A DNA stretch of 64,000 bases, taken from contig NC_133774.1 of NCBI RefSeq assembly GCF_003597395.2, positions 51,513,328 to 51,577,327 on the forward strand. Direction: 5' to 3'. The notes below the pieces were generated by a model. It ran no database searches and was not told the DNA's origin. It saw nothing but the letters and a program-made list of their open reading frames with translations. This stretch comes from Chelonoidis abingdonii (taxonomy: Eukaryota; Chordata; Testudines; Testudinidae). Shown one piece after another: positions 1 through 14,160 of this stretch; the stretch's first letter is position 1; the number at the start of each line of letters is the position of its first letter. The position numbers were made by a program, and so were the translations under genes.

Positions 1-2204
1 ACTGTAGAGGATGTGCACCTTCCACATAAATGCAGTCGCAACAGTGAAGTCCCCAGTGGACTTCATGGAATTTCTGGCACTTTTCCATTCCAGGAACAAA
101 AAAAAAACAAACAAAAACTCTGCATGGGGAAAGGTTTTTGGTTTTAACTTTATTAAGTTATTTTTGTTGTTGTTTGCTTTGTCTTTTTCAAGGTTTGTTT
201 GTTTTAGCAGTCAGTTGTTTGATTGGATTTTTTTGGTTGGATGGAGGTTCGAGTATAAGGGTGTGTCACTTTGACCATTGTTCTTGTGATGGGAAGCACT
301 TTTTAAATGAGGCCTTTGGGATGACTGATTAAAAGTGATTAATAGAAGGTTTAAATAATTATTAGAGCTGCTTGAAAATTGAAACTGATTAAAAACTGGA
401 TGCAATTTGTGAATATTTTTTCAAAAACCACATCCCCTTTGACAACTTCTAGTCATTATTATACTACAATGTTTGTGATGCTAAGCTAAGAGAAAGTCAC
501 CATTACCATTCTGGGCTTCATTTTTTTCCCCCAGAGTTTTGTAACAACGCCATTTAAAATTGGATTGGATTGAAACTTGTCAGCAATAGTGCATTTCTGC
601 CCTATGATTGGATTAAAATGATGAAGCTGAATTTTAGTTCTGAAATGATAATGAAATAAAAAAACCACCACCAACAACCACGTTCCCCAAACCAACTATG
701 GTGCCAATTTCAGATGCTTTTTGACCTGTTGCAACTAACTATTGCTTATTTTTAAAACCTTAATTTTTGCAATCACTAAAGTTAATAAAATTAAATGTTG
801 TATGTGGGATGTACATTGGTGGATCAGAAGGAGGAAATAGCCTGTTACTCAACCAGTTACAGGATTCAACTTTGGGATCACAGGGGAAGGGAAACCACCA
901 GTGAGGAAGTTATATTAAATTACTTTCTTGTGAGCGCTTGACCTGGTCAGTCAGAAACATTGTTCTGAGGTGGAGCTAAAGCACCGAGGATGTTGCCCTT
1001 CACCTTCACAGATGAGGGAAGAATCTGGTAGTGTAAGTTCTTCTGATAAAACTGCTTCAAATAAGAATTTTTTCTGTACATTTGTAGCCTGTATTTCTTA
1101 CACCTACTTAAAGAAGAAAGAAACAATAGGATGGGAGCAAGGCCACTTTGGGATGAATCCAATATGGCTGCATACTCATCACATCTCTTGCAGCCACATT
1201 TTTGTTTACTTGCATTGAGAATTAGGCAGCACACTCTGCTGATAAATAGAAAACTCCAAGTTCAAATTTCAGGGCCAGAGTCTGCCCTCAGATATGCATG
1301 TCTCTGGAAGCACATGGACCAGAAGTTAGGAGGAGAATACAGCTCTTAACTTTCTATTTTAGTTTTCTTATATTCTATGAAGGAATTATGATTTTTAAAC
1401 ATGGTTTCAGTGTGGTCTTATCATGATATATGCTTGGCTTAGGGAAGTATTTCCCCTTAAAAATGGGAGAAAAGAAAGTTTAGTTAAGCTCTGGGGTAAG
1501 GCTTGCATACAATGCACCCAATTCTGGAGGGCTCTCTCTGAACTGAGAGAACAGCTAAACTACTGTACTATTGGACTGAGATCACCACTACACATTTGTT
1601 TAAAGGGTAATTGACTAAGTCACTGTTGGCCCAGGCTGAACATAGAAGTTAAAAGTAATTAGTGTTCTCAACAAAGCAGTTTCTCCAGCAAAAAGCATTT
1701 TCAAAATTAAGCAGCTTTTTCTTTTTAGAACCCTGATCAGACTCCCCACTATTTAATACCCCTTTCCTCTGCTGATGATTTCAAGATGACAACACATTGA
1801 ACACTATTCTGTTAATGTCTGTGTGGACAAGTGGGATTCCAAGGTGATTCAGGAAAAAACTAATCATTGGTTCAATGTTTACACTCAATTGTACACATAC
1901 CAATAGTCATATTTTTTAACAGCACCTTGGAGTACTGTAGCTCTCACCAAAATGTAGGCAACTAACAAGTGCTCACCTGAGAGGAATCCACAAAATACTG
2001 ACAGACTCTCTCCATATCATTTTATTTTAAAGTGAAAGTGACATTTTCTCAATAATCATGCTTTTCAAATGAGTTAGTTTCAATAAATCATTTTAAGGAT
2101 CAATTTAAGGCAGCCTTTAGTGAACCTGTTCAAGTATATTTATTGTATCTCTACTTTTCAAAATAGTTGACCATAATTGTTTTGGGGAGTTTTTAATTGC
2201 TGAG

Positions 2205-2290
2205 GGGCAGTATCGTCTTGCAGTTACAGTACCAGACTGGGTCTCAGGATATCTGGGTTCTGTCATTGTTCTGCCACCATGCAAAATGTT
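2205..2290 (+). repeat. MIR/CORE-SINE-like fragment
   Basis: CAGTACCAGACTGGGTCTC, then ATCTGGGTTCTGTC and TTCTGCCACC follow the order of a MIR-type SINE 5' half. Confidence 0.5.
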
Positions 2291-4184
2291 ATTTTTAAAA
2301 GGTAAAGGGTTTGATTTCTATACACTAAATGTAAGACAATGGTAACTTCACTGACTTCAGTGGGAACTGAAGGCAGTTAACCGCTCACAATCAGATCTGA
2401 AGTGAGTCATGTATCCAATTGAAATAGACAGGGAAATGTAGGTAACTACCTAGATAAAAATTTGGCCAACACACTGTATTTAAGAACCTCTTATACAAAG
2501 TCAATGGGCTATTTAGCAATTGCAATATATTAAATAAAAAAATTTTAGACCTTCCAGAAGAGATTGAAGCAAACTTCAGCAACATGTTCATAACTGAAAG
2601 TGTACGCAACTAAATCCACCTAAGCTTCATAATGAAGACAGACGCATAATTTGTAAACTATTTTTAAGGAACTGGATATGAGACAGACGTGAGCAGTAGA
2701 TAGGTTATATCTCCTGCTTGTCAGTATCTGGAGTTGAGTCCTCCTGTTTCAGTTCACACAAGTTCCACAGAATCTTAGTAGTAGATTGGTTCCCATCGTT
2801 TCAGCACCTCTGAATTTCACTTTGAGTTGCGTGAACCCAAAAATTCAAAGCAAAACTTTAAAAAAGGTGAAATCCTGGCAATGTTGAAGTAAATGGCAAA
2901 AAACTCCCACTGACTTCCATAGGGCCAGGTTTTCGTCTAAAAATCTCGTTTTGGAGGTGATATATGGAAACTGATCAAAGTCAGCTGAGTATCCCCACAG
3001 TAGTTTCTCTTCTCTTCACATGACTTCCCTCCACACATCCGTGCACACACACGCACACTTTACCTGGAGATCTCTTCTTTTAGGCACCTGTTTATGTGCA
3101 AATGAAGCATTCAGGAGATGGACTGTCTGGGCCAACTGGTTGGCTAGCTTGCAGACCAAGGACAGGAGTCCCCATCTACCAGCTTCTAAGACTTGGGGAG
3201 ATGGGAGGTTACCAGGCCACTCCCTGGCTCTCTATCGGATAGTAGCAGGAGTGAAACTATGGTGGGAAGGAAGGATCTTAAGCCAACCTAAGTGCCCTTG
3301 AAAGGGTCCATAAGTAGCAGTGAAAGGTTGACTTTTGCAACAAAGCCCTGAAGCAGAAGTGTTTAGCCAAGGTTAGTTTTTCATTCTGGACTCTCTGCAG
3401 CGCTCCATTATTTATCTAAAAATTCAAAATGCTAAAACAGTCTAAGAAGATTTTGTAAGTGGAATTTCACATATATAGTATGTAATTGTTATGTCTGGTA
3501 AGTTACACTATTCTGTCTGAAGTCTTCCTTTGAGGAAACCACAGGAACTGCACTCAACTGATGCAATTTTATCACTGAAGTCCTTTTCCTTCAAAAGTTA
3601 AAGTCATTTATTTGCCCTCAATTTATCTCCACTAACTTTAGTTCCTGGAGAAAAGTTTCCTAAAAAGTTGTTAACTTAATTTGATAATATTCCAAAGGAA
3701 AACTGTTTGGTATGTACAATGATCTGATGCCAAAAGTGTGATATTTTCAGTTGCCAGTGATATATATGGAAGTAGGCAGGAAATAAGGATGGAATGAGAT
3801 GAGCAGTGATTTAAAATCATAAGCAGTGATTTAAAAAACTATTTTGTACATTTTATAAAGGTGGTGACAAACTCCTTGTTCCAGATTTTGACATGAGTAC
3901 TGTTATGATTCTTTATGTAAGAGTCTGAAGGAATGTATCTTTTTGACATCAGATCATAGCTTGATCTCAAAGCCCAGATAATGCCCTCAGTTACAGCTAT
4001 ACTAGTCCACTAATTGTGTAAACAGATGTAACTGAGGGCAAAATTTGGTCCATTACACATTAGTGATTGTATAGGCTTTTCACACATACACACAAAGTTT
4101 GTTTGACACGATATAAATCTTCATAAGGAAAAATACTGCAATGTGTCCAAGCAGATTTTAACAACAAAAGTTAATGAAAGATGG

Positions 4185-4873
4185 TGTGACAAAGTTCCTC
4201 CTCTACCTTGGTGGGTCCTGAGCTTATTAGGAGATTTGCTCGCCTCAGAGATTCACCATGTGGGTCAGAAAACAGCCCAGAGACCTTCCCTTCTGGTAGA
4301 AGCCACAGTCCAGGTCAAATCCTCCTGTGTTTGATCAGGAGTTGGGAGGTTTGGGGGAGGGGAAACCCAGGCCAACTCCCTACTCCAGGTTCCAGCCTAG
4401 GGCCCTGTGGACTACAGCTGTCTAGAGTGCCTCCTTTACAGCTGCTTGACAGCTACAACTCCCTGGGCTACTTCCCCATGGCCTCCTCCCAACAGCTTCT
4501 TTATGCTCACCACAGGACTTTTCTCCTGGTGTCTGATAATGTTTGTACTCCTCAGTCCTCCAGCAATACGTCTTCTCACTCTCAGCTCCTCTTGCTCCCA
4601 GCTCCTCACATACATGCTACAAACTGAAGTGAGGTCCTTTTTAACTCAGGTGCCCTGATTAGCCAGCCTGTCCTAATTGATTCTAGCAGTTTCTTCTTAA
4701 ATGGCTCCAGGTGTCGTAATTAGCCTGCCTGCCTTAGTTGGTTCCAGCAAGTTCCTGCTTGTTCTGGAACTGCCCCTGTTACCTTATCCAGGGGAAAGGG
4801 ATCTACTTAATCTGGGACTAATGTATGTGCCTTCTAACACTCTCCTGTAGCCATCTGGCCTGACCCTGTCACA
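4185..4873 (+). mobile_element. Solo LTR of an endogenous retroelement
   Basis: This 689-bp segment begins TGTGACA and ends TGTCACA, the TG...CA form of an LTR, and is flanked by the direct repeat ATGG (4181-4184 and 4874-4877). No gag, pol or env sequence adjoins it, so it is most simply a solo LTR left by recombination. It resembles a repeat I recall as common in turtle genomes. Strand is assigned from that recollection and is tentative. Confidence 0.65.
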
Positions 4874-7580
4874 ATGGACAGATCCCACACAGCAGAAAGG
4901 CTGCAGTATTGGTACATATGGGAAAGCATAGTAAAGAATATACATGGGGCCAAATTTTCCCTAGAGTATTTTCATTTATTTTAAATGAGCTATATATAGG
5001 GTGATGAATTTGTATAACTGTTTAATAAAGTACTTCATCCTGATACCTGGATCCATATTTATACTAATAATTTTGATTAATAGATATAAATGTGGATTAA
5101 GCTATTAAGAATAAGTATTATAGTACTAGATCAGAGATGTTCTCTCTCTCTCTCCCCCTCCCTCGGACTACTAGCTTGTAGGCTAGCCCTCCTCTCCTGA
5201 TGACCATCTCCAAAGACATCCTTCTCCCCACAAGAGCTTTCTCAAAAATGTAAATAAATATCCAGAAAATGCAGAAGTGCCAAACACTGTATTCAGCCTA
5301 CTTGAGGTACAACTATGGCCTGCACGACATATTCAGATGGTGCATAATTTAAGCTTTTATTTAATAAAACAAAGTTTCTAGCCCTCATATTTGTGAAGAA
5401 AACCTACCAAATGTGATCTAGGTGTAACTATCTTTCTGAGTCTGCAGACAGGCTGAAACAATAGTTCTGAGACTGAACTGCCTGATCCCCTATAGCGGAG
5501 TGTCCGCTATAAAGCCCAGTGATGACACTTCACTATCAACATTAATTATTTTAATTGCTGATCATTTTAACAGATAAAATGGGGAAGGGGTTAGAAGTGA
5601 ACCCTTTGGGGAAGAATATGCAGAGGGAAGAACAGAGGAAACAAACAAAGAGGAAGAAAAAGCAGAGAAAGAAGGATGTGGAAAAGGAGAGAAACAAAGG
5701 GCAAAAACAGCAGTGGACCTAAACTGAATGCAAAGGCCACTTTGTGTCACTGACACATTAAAGTGGCTGGAGATGGTCAGTTAAGGATCTCCCAATAAGG
5801 GGTAGAGGCATGGTAAGAGGTGCACTGGGGATAAGATTACAAAGCTCAATGTAAGCTTGACATAGAAGTCCACAGCACCCTGTTCACTGAACCAAACTAC
5901 ACTGCACAGTGTCCTGTACCCAGTTGCCTTGGGAAACAATGTAAAAGTGTAATAGGAATGATAATGAATCATTCTGCCAAATTAAGGGCAAACTACTCAT
6001 CTCTGGAGGAAAGGAACTGCAACATAGACCAGGAGAAAAACACAAAACGAATAAAAAAGCAGAAAAGCAGTGATAACACATAAAGACCTGCACACCTAGC
6101 CATCCATCTAAACAATTTTCTTTTAACATATTCACTAGCACCATCCATGTCCAAATTATGCCATAACCATGTTTTCTGGCAAGGTCAAGGCATCAGATTC
6201 AGCCCATAGACTACCTGAATTCTGACAGTGAAACAACAGATTTATTCCAGATATGCACCTGTGGGAATGATCTCAGAATCTGGCTCTACATCTTTAATAA
6301 TTATTTAAAAATATATGAAAATAATGGTACATTGATTTATTTCAGAGTAGATTTTTTAAAATTCCCTGGTATAGAGAGTGACAAAAATAAATGTACTCTG
6401 CAAAGTGTTTTAAGCAAATATCTGTCTGCCAGGGTATGAAAAACAAATAATGGACATGCATGCCCAAAATGACTCAGAAACCTTACAATCTGTATAGCCA
6501 GATAGTATAGTGCAAATAGACTATTTCCCAAACATAGTGAGAGGTGATTGATTGGCATAAAACAAATATTTTTAAAGCCACAGTGAAACAACAGAGATGT
6601 GGCTCAAGTAATGAAAACCTATCTGCTTTTCCGTTTGACTAGAGATGACCTGTCTCTCATTCTTAGCATCATTTTCACAGGTGAGACAAATGCAGATGTG
6701 CTGCTTTGGGAAACTCAGACTATGGAGATAGCTCTGAGAGCCTGAGGAATAACTTAAAAGCTTAAGCATCAATCCTGAAGTGAGTCAGGTATGTGCTAAA
6801 AACAGATCCAGTGAAACTAACATGGAATACAGTATTGTTACTTAACCCAAGAAACCAATATTATTTAATTGCGTACAACTATCAGTGAAAACCACGTGTT
6901 TCTATTAGAGCTGTTTTACTGTGTTGTGTTAAACAGTTCAAATCCTTCAGAAAATAAAATTTTTCAGCAGAGTGGCTTATACATGTAACTGATAAAAAAT
7001 TATTGGAGGCTCTTCTTCTGCATAAAAAGTGTTAAGTGACATGTTAAGTGACATGTCAAGAATGCCACCTGTTAAATCTAAATCACAGTGAATCAAGTGA
7101 ATGTAAAAAGAAAAAAGTTACCAGTGGAGAACCAGCCTTGTGGCAAATTACATGGAAAATCATAAAGGATCTAACCCATTAGAGTCCTTCCATTGACTTC
7201 AATGAGTTTTGGATCAAGCTCTAGAAGAGCTGTCAAATCATCAGTTCCACTTTACAGGATAATGCTGATGAGAAATGTTTCTTGCTGGAAAGAAGAAGTT
7301 TTATCCTGCAGCCCTTAATCAGCACATGAAGGTAATTTCCCAGGCAGAAGTGAAAAGACAGCAAACCTCTCAACAGTATCATGTTCATGCAGGGAGAGAA
7401 ACCTGATCCTGTCCACTTCCTGATTTCAAATCATTCCAGATCATGTTCATGAGCAACTGTTTACATGTTTCCAATTCCAATGCCATTAACAGCAAACAGA
7501 AAAAGGGAAGAGAGATAAACTAGCTAAGGTGACCACCTGTCTTGTGTCTTAAAGATATCCATAATTTAGCAAGACACTTA

Positions 7581-7809
7581 GGGTATGGCTACACTTGGAA
7601 TTTCAAGCGTGAGTGTGGTCGGAGCGGCAGCGCTGGGAGAGAGCTCTCCCAGTGCTGCATGTAAACCACATCCTTTATGAGTGTAGCGTGCAGCGCTGGG
7701 AGCACTTGACGCTTTACAGCGCTGTATCTTTCAGCGCTCAGGGGGGTGTTTTTTCACACCCCGGAGCGCGAAAGTTGCAGTGCTGTAAAGTGTGAGTGTA
7801 GCCGTACCC
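7581..7809. mobile_element. PIF/Harbinger-type MITE with TTA target duplication
   Basis: This 229-bp element has inverted ends GGGTATGGCTACACTT and, at the right, the complement of GGGTACGGCTACACT. It is flanked by TTA on both sides (7578-7580, 7810-7812). Three-base TWA duplications are typical of PIF/Harbinger. The interior repeats AGCGCTG-like words and forms hairpins. It is non-autonomous, with no coding frame. Confidence 0.75.
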
Positions 7810-8514
7810 TTAGGTTCAATTCATGAAAACAGCCCTCTTCAACAAAGCACTTAAGCACCTGGTTAAATTTAAGCTGTTGCTCAAGTCCTATAGACTTTCC
7901 TGTAGACAAAGGAGGGGGTGTGTGTGAGAGAGAGGGCGAGAGTGAAAGGGCGGTTGGTACTAAAAGAAGAGATTTATTAAAGCTCCAGAAAGTTTACATT
8001 TCTCAACTCTGCCCTTTCATTCCCCCAGGTCTCCCATTTTATGACTCCCTAATGCATCTCTACGTCCAACGTTTTTTGAGGAGTTTCCTACCCCCATCCT
8101 CACCTCTGCCTGATGTTAGCACAATTTCTCTCTCACACACACCCCTGCCAAGTGTAGGACAAAATGCTTTTGTTCTACATTAAAGATCTCTCTTCTGGAT
8201 TCAGTCCACATGGTGCAGGTTTACACCACAAGTGTTTTAGGGTGAAATGGGACACACTCAGCAATAAGGCTGCCACAGCCCATTTTCCATATTCATGTGC
8301 TTGCATGTGTGGTTACTTCAGCAAGGACAGCATAGACGGAAAGTGCATCCTGCTGTACCTTCCACGCATATGAAATAATGTGACATCAGGGGTGAAAAAG
8401 AGATAGTTGGCATAAAAGGAAAGGGAATTAGCCTGGCAGCAGCAAGAAGATCTGAGATACCACACAAAGGACTGGGAAACTGGAGCTACAGTTGCTCCTT
8501 GTCCTCTCCAGTGA

Positions 8515-8560
8515 GTGGCATATCTGAAGCCCACACAGTGGCATATCTGAAGCCCACACC
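8515..8560. repeat. 23-bp tandem duplication
   Basis: Two units, 8515-8537 and 8538-8560, differ only at the last base. Each begins GTGGCATATCTGAAGCC. Nothing functional is apparent. Confidence 0.9.
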
Positions 8561-9919
8561 ATCATTTTTTCACAGCTTTGTGCTTTAAGGGGACGAGAAA
8601 GAGCAATGGTTTGATAATCTGGCATTTGGGTACCAAACAGTGAGATGAGCTGCCTCCACATTAGCTAGGTGCAAATTGCACCTGTGTCTGTTTGTACATC
8701 AAGGGAGATGATTGGGAGGTGGGGGAGAAATACTGAACACATGACATTTACAAAGTTACAGCTAGAGAGGGGTCTGACGTGGCACATCAGATGAGACCAT
8801 CCTCAGACTTTAGGGAAGTTCAGATCTGGATCTAAATTTGAACTTTGCACCTCAGACCTATCTCTGCTTACTACATCTCCCTCAAGCATGCAGCAGAAAT
8901 GAAGGAAATAGTACATCTAATAGAGCTTGAGGAATGGGGAAACAGCCAAGTATTGAGCAAGACGTGCAGTGAGAAATAATACTAAACATCAAATCCTGAA
9001 ATTATTCTCTTTAGTTAAGTATTGAAAATGTGTTCCATTTTTGTTCCAATTGTGGTCTTTACAGAAGAAGTGGGGCTTTAGGAGAGATCTGAATGAAGAG
9101 AGGCACACATGGGAGTGGGAGGTTAATCCATGCATAGGAGGCAGCATGAAGGTAGGAATGGGAGAAGGAAATGAAGAGGTCATTGTTGCTGAAGCAAAGG
9201 AGAAGTGGGAAATGTGAGGCGAGATCAGATATATAGGCTCAGGCAGAGCTTTGCAAATTCATTCACATTAATTAAATGAAAGCTTGTAGCCAATGGTAAT
9301 ACGCAAATTCAAATTTGTCTGAATATTCTTAATACTTTCACTGATTCAAATTGTACTCAGCAAAATATTTTGCTAATATTCTGTAGGGAACAATTCTACA
9401 TGGGCCTGAATGACCAAATGGGTCTTTTACAGGTCTAATTTCTAATCAATCGAATCCTAAGGTCGATAGAAGATTTGCCCAAACTAGGAATGATTAAAAA
9501 CTAGTAAGGACTTCAGGGTTTGGCCCAAACAAAACAAAACTTAGGGGCAAGTTATGTAAAGGAAAGTCTCATGAAACCTACTGAGTCAGCAATAACTTGG
9601 TCATTAAAATAATTGCTTTCAAATGTCCACTGTTGAAAAGCAGATGTGTGCACAGTGAGATCTGAGAAGCTTTCACCTGCTCAGCTGGAGTGAAGGAGAA
9701 TAGTAGTATTTTATTTGTGGGTTGACTCTCTTCATAATGTACCCAAAACAAAGTAATTAAATAAAAGAAATGCAGTTACAATTAATTCTTTCCTCCCAAA
9801 TCCCAGCATCAGTATTTCAACCCCCACAGGGAGAAGAGGAATGAATTGATAGGGTACATTCAGCTATGTTTTTGAATCAGATGTGGTTGTTTAAACACAC
9901 AGTTCCTATTAGTGCTAAC

Positions 9920-10128
9920 CAGGGGCGGCTCTAGACATTTCACCGCCCCAAGCACGGCATCATGCTGCAGGGAGTGCTCTGCCGGTCGCCAGTACCGCGG
10001 CTCCGGTGAACCTCCCGCAGGCGTGCCTGTGGAGGGTGCGCTGGTCCCGCGGCTTCAGTGGAGGCTTCGTCCATGCCACCGAAGGCACCCTGCCTGCCAC
10101 CTTCCTGGTGACCGGCAGAGCGCCCCTC
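9920..10128. mobile_element. hAT-type MITE with 8-bp target duplication
   Basis: This 209-bp GC-rich insertion starts CAGGGGCGGCTCTAG and ends in the imperfect complement AGAGCGCCCCTC. It is flanked by GTGCTAAC (9912-9919) and ATGCTAAC (10129-10136), which match at seven of eight bases. Eight-base duplications and CAGGG ends fit the hAT superfamily. Open frames across it are by-products of its GC-rich composition. Confidence 0.75.
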
Positions 10129-13100
10129 ATGCTAACAGGAGCTGTGCCCAAATCTACCACCTTTATATTCTCCATGCTAGCCTCCGTTTCGTGCTTGTTT
10201 CCAGATCTTTGACCCAAGCTCCACTCGAACATCAAACTAGTATGGGTTTCCTATCTTAAAGGGTTTTTAATTGTTCAGTTCTCACTCATTCTGGTCTCAT
10301 TTCTATTTTTATCGTCTCTGTCAGTAGTAGCAGTAGCAGAACAATTGTGAAGCAAAGGGGTAGTTATAGTCTAAGCTGGAGCTACTTGGAACACTCGCAT
10401 TTATACTGGTGTCCTTATGCCTCTCCAAATAATTGGTGATGGCTTCCATATATGGAGTTTTGCCATTGACTTCAATAGGATCAGGATCTCACCGATGGGA
10501 CTCTGAAGATATATACGCTGGTACAATGAGTTGCATGATATATGTACAAGTTTGGTTTTTTTCTTCTGGGGAAATATTATGCCTGGAGATGAGAAAATAA
10601 GAGGTAATTCATTTTCTGTGTTAAAGACTCTCTTCCTCTTTCAAGGAAGTTCATTCAATAACAACGTTACTTACAAATAGCAGTACAGAAGCTTTGTTCG
10701 GGAAGAATCTCAACAGCTTTCCCAACTCACTGTAGAGATGCTTTACGTGGTTCTATTTTGGATCTAATACATCATATTCCAATATATTCATGTATAGAAA
10801 TTAAAAACAGAAATTAAGGAGACATACGTTTGTATTCCATTGGTGATGGGCAGACTATTTGGGAAAATAAGAATCCCTAGAAACTCTCTACTCATTTCTA
10901 GACTCTAACTGAAATGGAATCTTTTTTAAGCTATGAAGTGTCTTGATATATGTTTTTTAAAACTTTCAAGTGCCAAGATAGCATGAGAAGTTCTGTCCTG
11001 GTGAGATTTCCAGACTGTGTTTTCAAACTCAAGAAGCTTAGATAGCTCAGATAAATACTCAGGCTTTTAGATGTTTATCCAGACTTAAACCAAAATAATT
11101 TGTAAAGCTTATTGATCACTATTATGCATAGAACACAAATATTTAGGTGAAGAGTGAGGAAAGGAGATATGCTGTGATTATGTGCTAAAAATGATAGACA
11201 TCTATGAAATAATTAAGGTGAGGGTGATAAAAAATGTATTTAAGCTGCTGAGGGATCTTCTAAAGAGAAATAAAGTAAAGTAATGAGGAAATATGTTTTT
11301 TAAAGGTACTGTAACATGATGTCTTCTAGCACAGTTATTTAAAGCAGAAGGCACTACACCTTATGTCTGTGAAGGAATTAATCCTTAAATCTGTTATCAA
11401 GTCTGGAGTCCCTTCTATAATTTGGTTATCCATTGAAAGGTTTAGCAATATTTTATTGAGTGAGATTATGACCAAGGGCAGATCATGCTCCCACTGAGTT
11501 AATGGGAGTTTTGCCATTGACTTCAGAGGCAGTAGGAGCAGGCCCCAGGTTTGTCACTTGTCTTGAACAACAAAAATGTTTGATTTCTATAGTATAAGAC
11601 TTGACAGAACTATAATAACGAGCCAGAAATGACAAGATGATCCATAGCAAAACTTGGATTGCAAATTTATACAGTCAGGGGTGTGTCTCCCCCTATGTTT
11701 GTACAGAGTCTAAGAGTCACAGAGCCTGATTTGGGGCCCTTAGATGCTATTTTATTATTTATGAGAAGTGGTACTGCAGGTATATTCTATTTGATTTTCT
11801 TTTATTCTCCCTCTCATCTCAGATCCTTCATTCACCTCAGTCTGACTGCACCCAACCTCTGTGTTAATGGTGGTTCTTGAATAATTGAACTCCCTATTTC
11901 CCAGGTATACCTGATCCAATGATTTATATGGTAATCCATTATAGGATAATATGACATAAGCTTTTTGTGCAAGTGACTAATGCTTTTGTTGAGTAATAAA
12001 AGGATTCCTCTCCAGTAATGCTCCTTTTACCTCAAGGAAAAGACTCTCAAACATTCTGCCACTACTTCAGTCTCAGGATGGTTTGAAATCCTCAGACACC
12101 AATGAAGATAATACAAGCTGAGAGAAGCAGGCAACACAGAGACAAAAGAGCAATGAGCACCTATCAAGGCACTTACTCATTGTAACTTCTATAGATTCTT
12201 GACAGCATTACAATAATGACAACAGGGCCTAATTTGCTACTGCCTGGCACTTGTTTAACATTTTATGTACTTCACACAGATGTAAATGACTATACAAGGA
12301 GCAGGACAATGGAAAGTTGGGCCCACAATGTTGAGGGAAGACTTATATTTTGAGACCTAAGTGGATTTCAAATTAAAAGTACATACATTTAGAATAACTT
12401 AAAATAAGTTCAAATTTGCCTGACATTTACCCCTTGAAAATGTGGGGAGAGGGAGTCATCTAAGTCCCTCTTGGGTCTCAAAGGATTTCCCATTTTTATA
12501 AACCAAACCATTGTGTGTTCCCAAAAGAGGGACTGGATTTGGGTGGGAGTTCAGCTCTAGGTGATGATAGCCCCTATAATTCCTGTCTTAATGAGTTTTT
12601 TCAGGCTAGAACATTAGATTCTGCTATTACTATTCTGTTTTTACTAAATATAAGTCTAGAGGCCCCAGGACTTGTTCCTCCTTCATGCACTGAGGCATTC
12701 CCATTAGTTCTACTACCATCATTGAGGATTCTTATCCTAAAAGTTTGTCTGTTTTATCTGCCGGGTGTCTGAAAAGTAGCATCACCTAGCCTTTTGCCTC
12801 AGAGATCTCCCCGGAACTCCTCAGATTTTGCTCCTGTATATTCTAAAAAGATTTGACTTATCTGCTTGCGACCAAGTCTTTTAGATGACTTCTGCTTGCC
12901 ACACCCTCTCTAGGCCATGTACAGGTTCTTCCATCTATTTTTACAAGCAAGTTTCTCCAAACTGGAGCTTCTGGATAAAGAAACTGGAGCTTCTTTAGCA
13001 CTGTTTGATCATCTCCATGCCTCCCAAGAATAGGGTTATTAATAGCTATCAACAAATTAACTTCCCTCAGCATGTAATAGGTGGAAAAGCGAAAATGTGT

Positions 13101-14160
13101 CTGGTTCTTTCTTTTAACCTCACCCTGGACAGACAGCAGTACTCCAAAAAAGCATGTACCATTGTAAGGTCAATATGAAATCCCAGTGATCTAATTTAAA
13201 TAGATCAAATTCTGAAATCCTTGATATTTTACTGTATCTTTATTCAGGCGAAACTCCCACTGGAGACAATAGCATAAAATCTGCATGTGGATTTCGGGAT
13301 TTTGCCTAATGACTTTATTGCATGAAAAGGCAGTGAAATGTTGCCAAAGTAGAGCTGGCAAACTCAGGTTGTCAGCTGCTTTGGAAAGCTGAAGGGGTAG
13401 TTGATATTATTCTAAGTTAAATATGTTTTCTTTGTTTAAACGCTGCCATACTTACCTGACAATCTTCAGGTAAAAAAACAATATATATATTGCCCACATG
13501 AATTCCATTCAACATTTTAGCTTTTTTTTCTTTTTAAAAAACAGAAGACCACTTCACTCCCTAACCACATATACAATGTTTATCTCCACCTTTTGGGAAC
13601 CAGGAAATCCAGTGTGAAAGCTGATGGTACACAGTGTTCTGAACTCACTTTGCCATTGTTTTCTCCACTGCAGCATGAGTTAATGATATAAAGAAGTTCA
13701 AACTTCAAACATTTTGGCTTTGAATTTTTATGTCACAACGATACTGCAATATATGCATTCTTGTTTGTATTGTTGTATCCTTTAGTTACAGAGTTAAACT
13801 CTAGTGCCTGTGCATGCACATTTAAGGAAAGGATTTGGCCCACAAGTGGGTTGGCTGAATTACACAGCAATATTACAATATATGCTGAACAATGTATCCA
13901 AGTACAGTACCATTAGATCATAAAGCTAATGTTTGATCTGAGCTTGATTTAAAGCATTAATTTCAAAGCTTCTTATTTTCCACTAACAGACAGATTTTGT
14001 ATAGCTGAAGTAAATTGGTATCTTATTTGGTCATGAGACTATTTTATAAATGCTTAATTTTTTAAAAAAATATAAACTACACAATAAAATACAGGCCTTA
14101 GGAGAACATGAGAAAAAATAAAGGAATTTCTTTATTATTATTTTTCAAGGCAGGCAGACA

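Larger units (their letters stand above)
1..14149. other. Non-coding region upstream of the first ZNF366 coding exon
   Basis: About 14 kb of AT-rich DNA with no exon I can support; every open frame is short and has no recognisable protein. It is probably intron between a non-coding first exon of ZNF366 and the first coding exon, or 5' flank. It holds a MIR-like SINE near 2205-2290, a solo LTR at 4185-4873, a Harbinger-type MITE at 7581-7809 and a hAT MITE at 9920-10128, all listed separately. Simple sequence includes a TC-rich run at about 5141-5163 and a 23-bp tandem duplication at 8515-8560. Confidence 0.7.

Noticed and set aside
5494..5510. Perfect short inverted repeat TAGCGGA...TCCGCTA
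   Set aside because: A 7-bp arm is expected by chance in 64 kb and nothing around it suggests a site.
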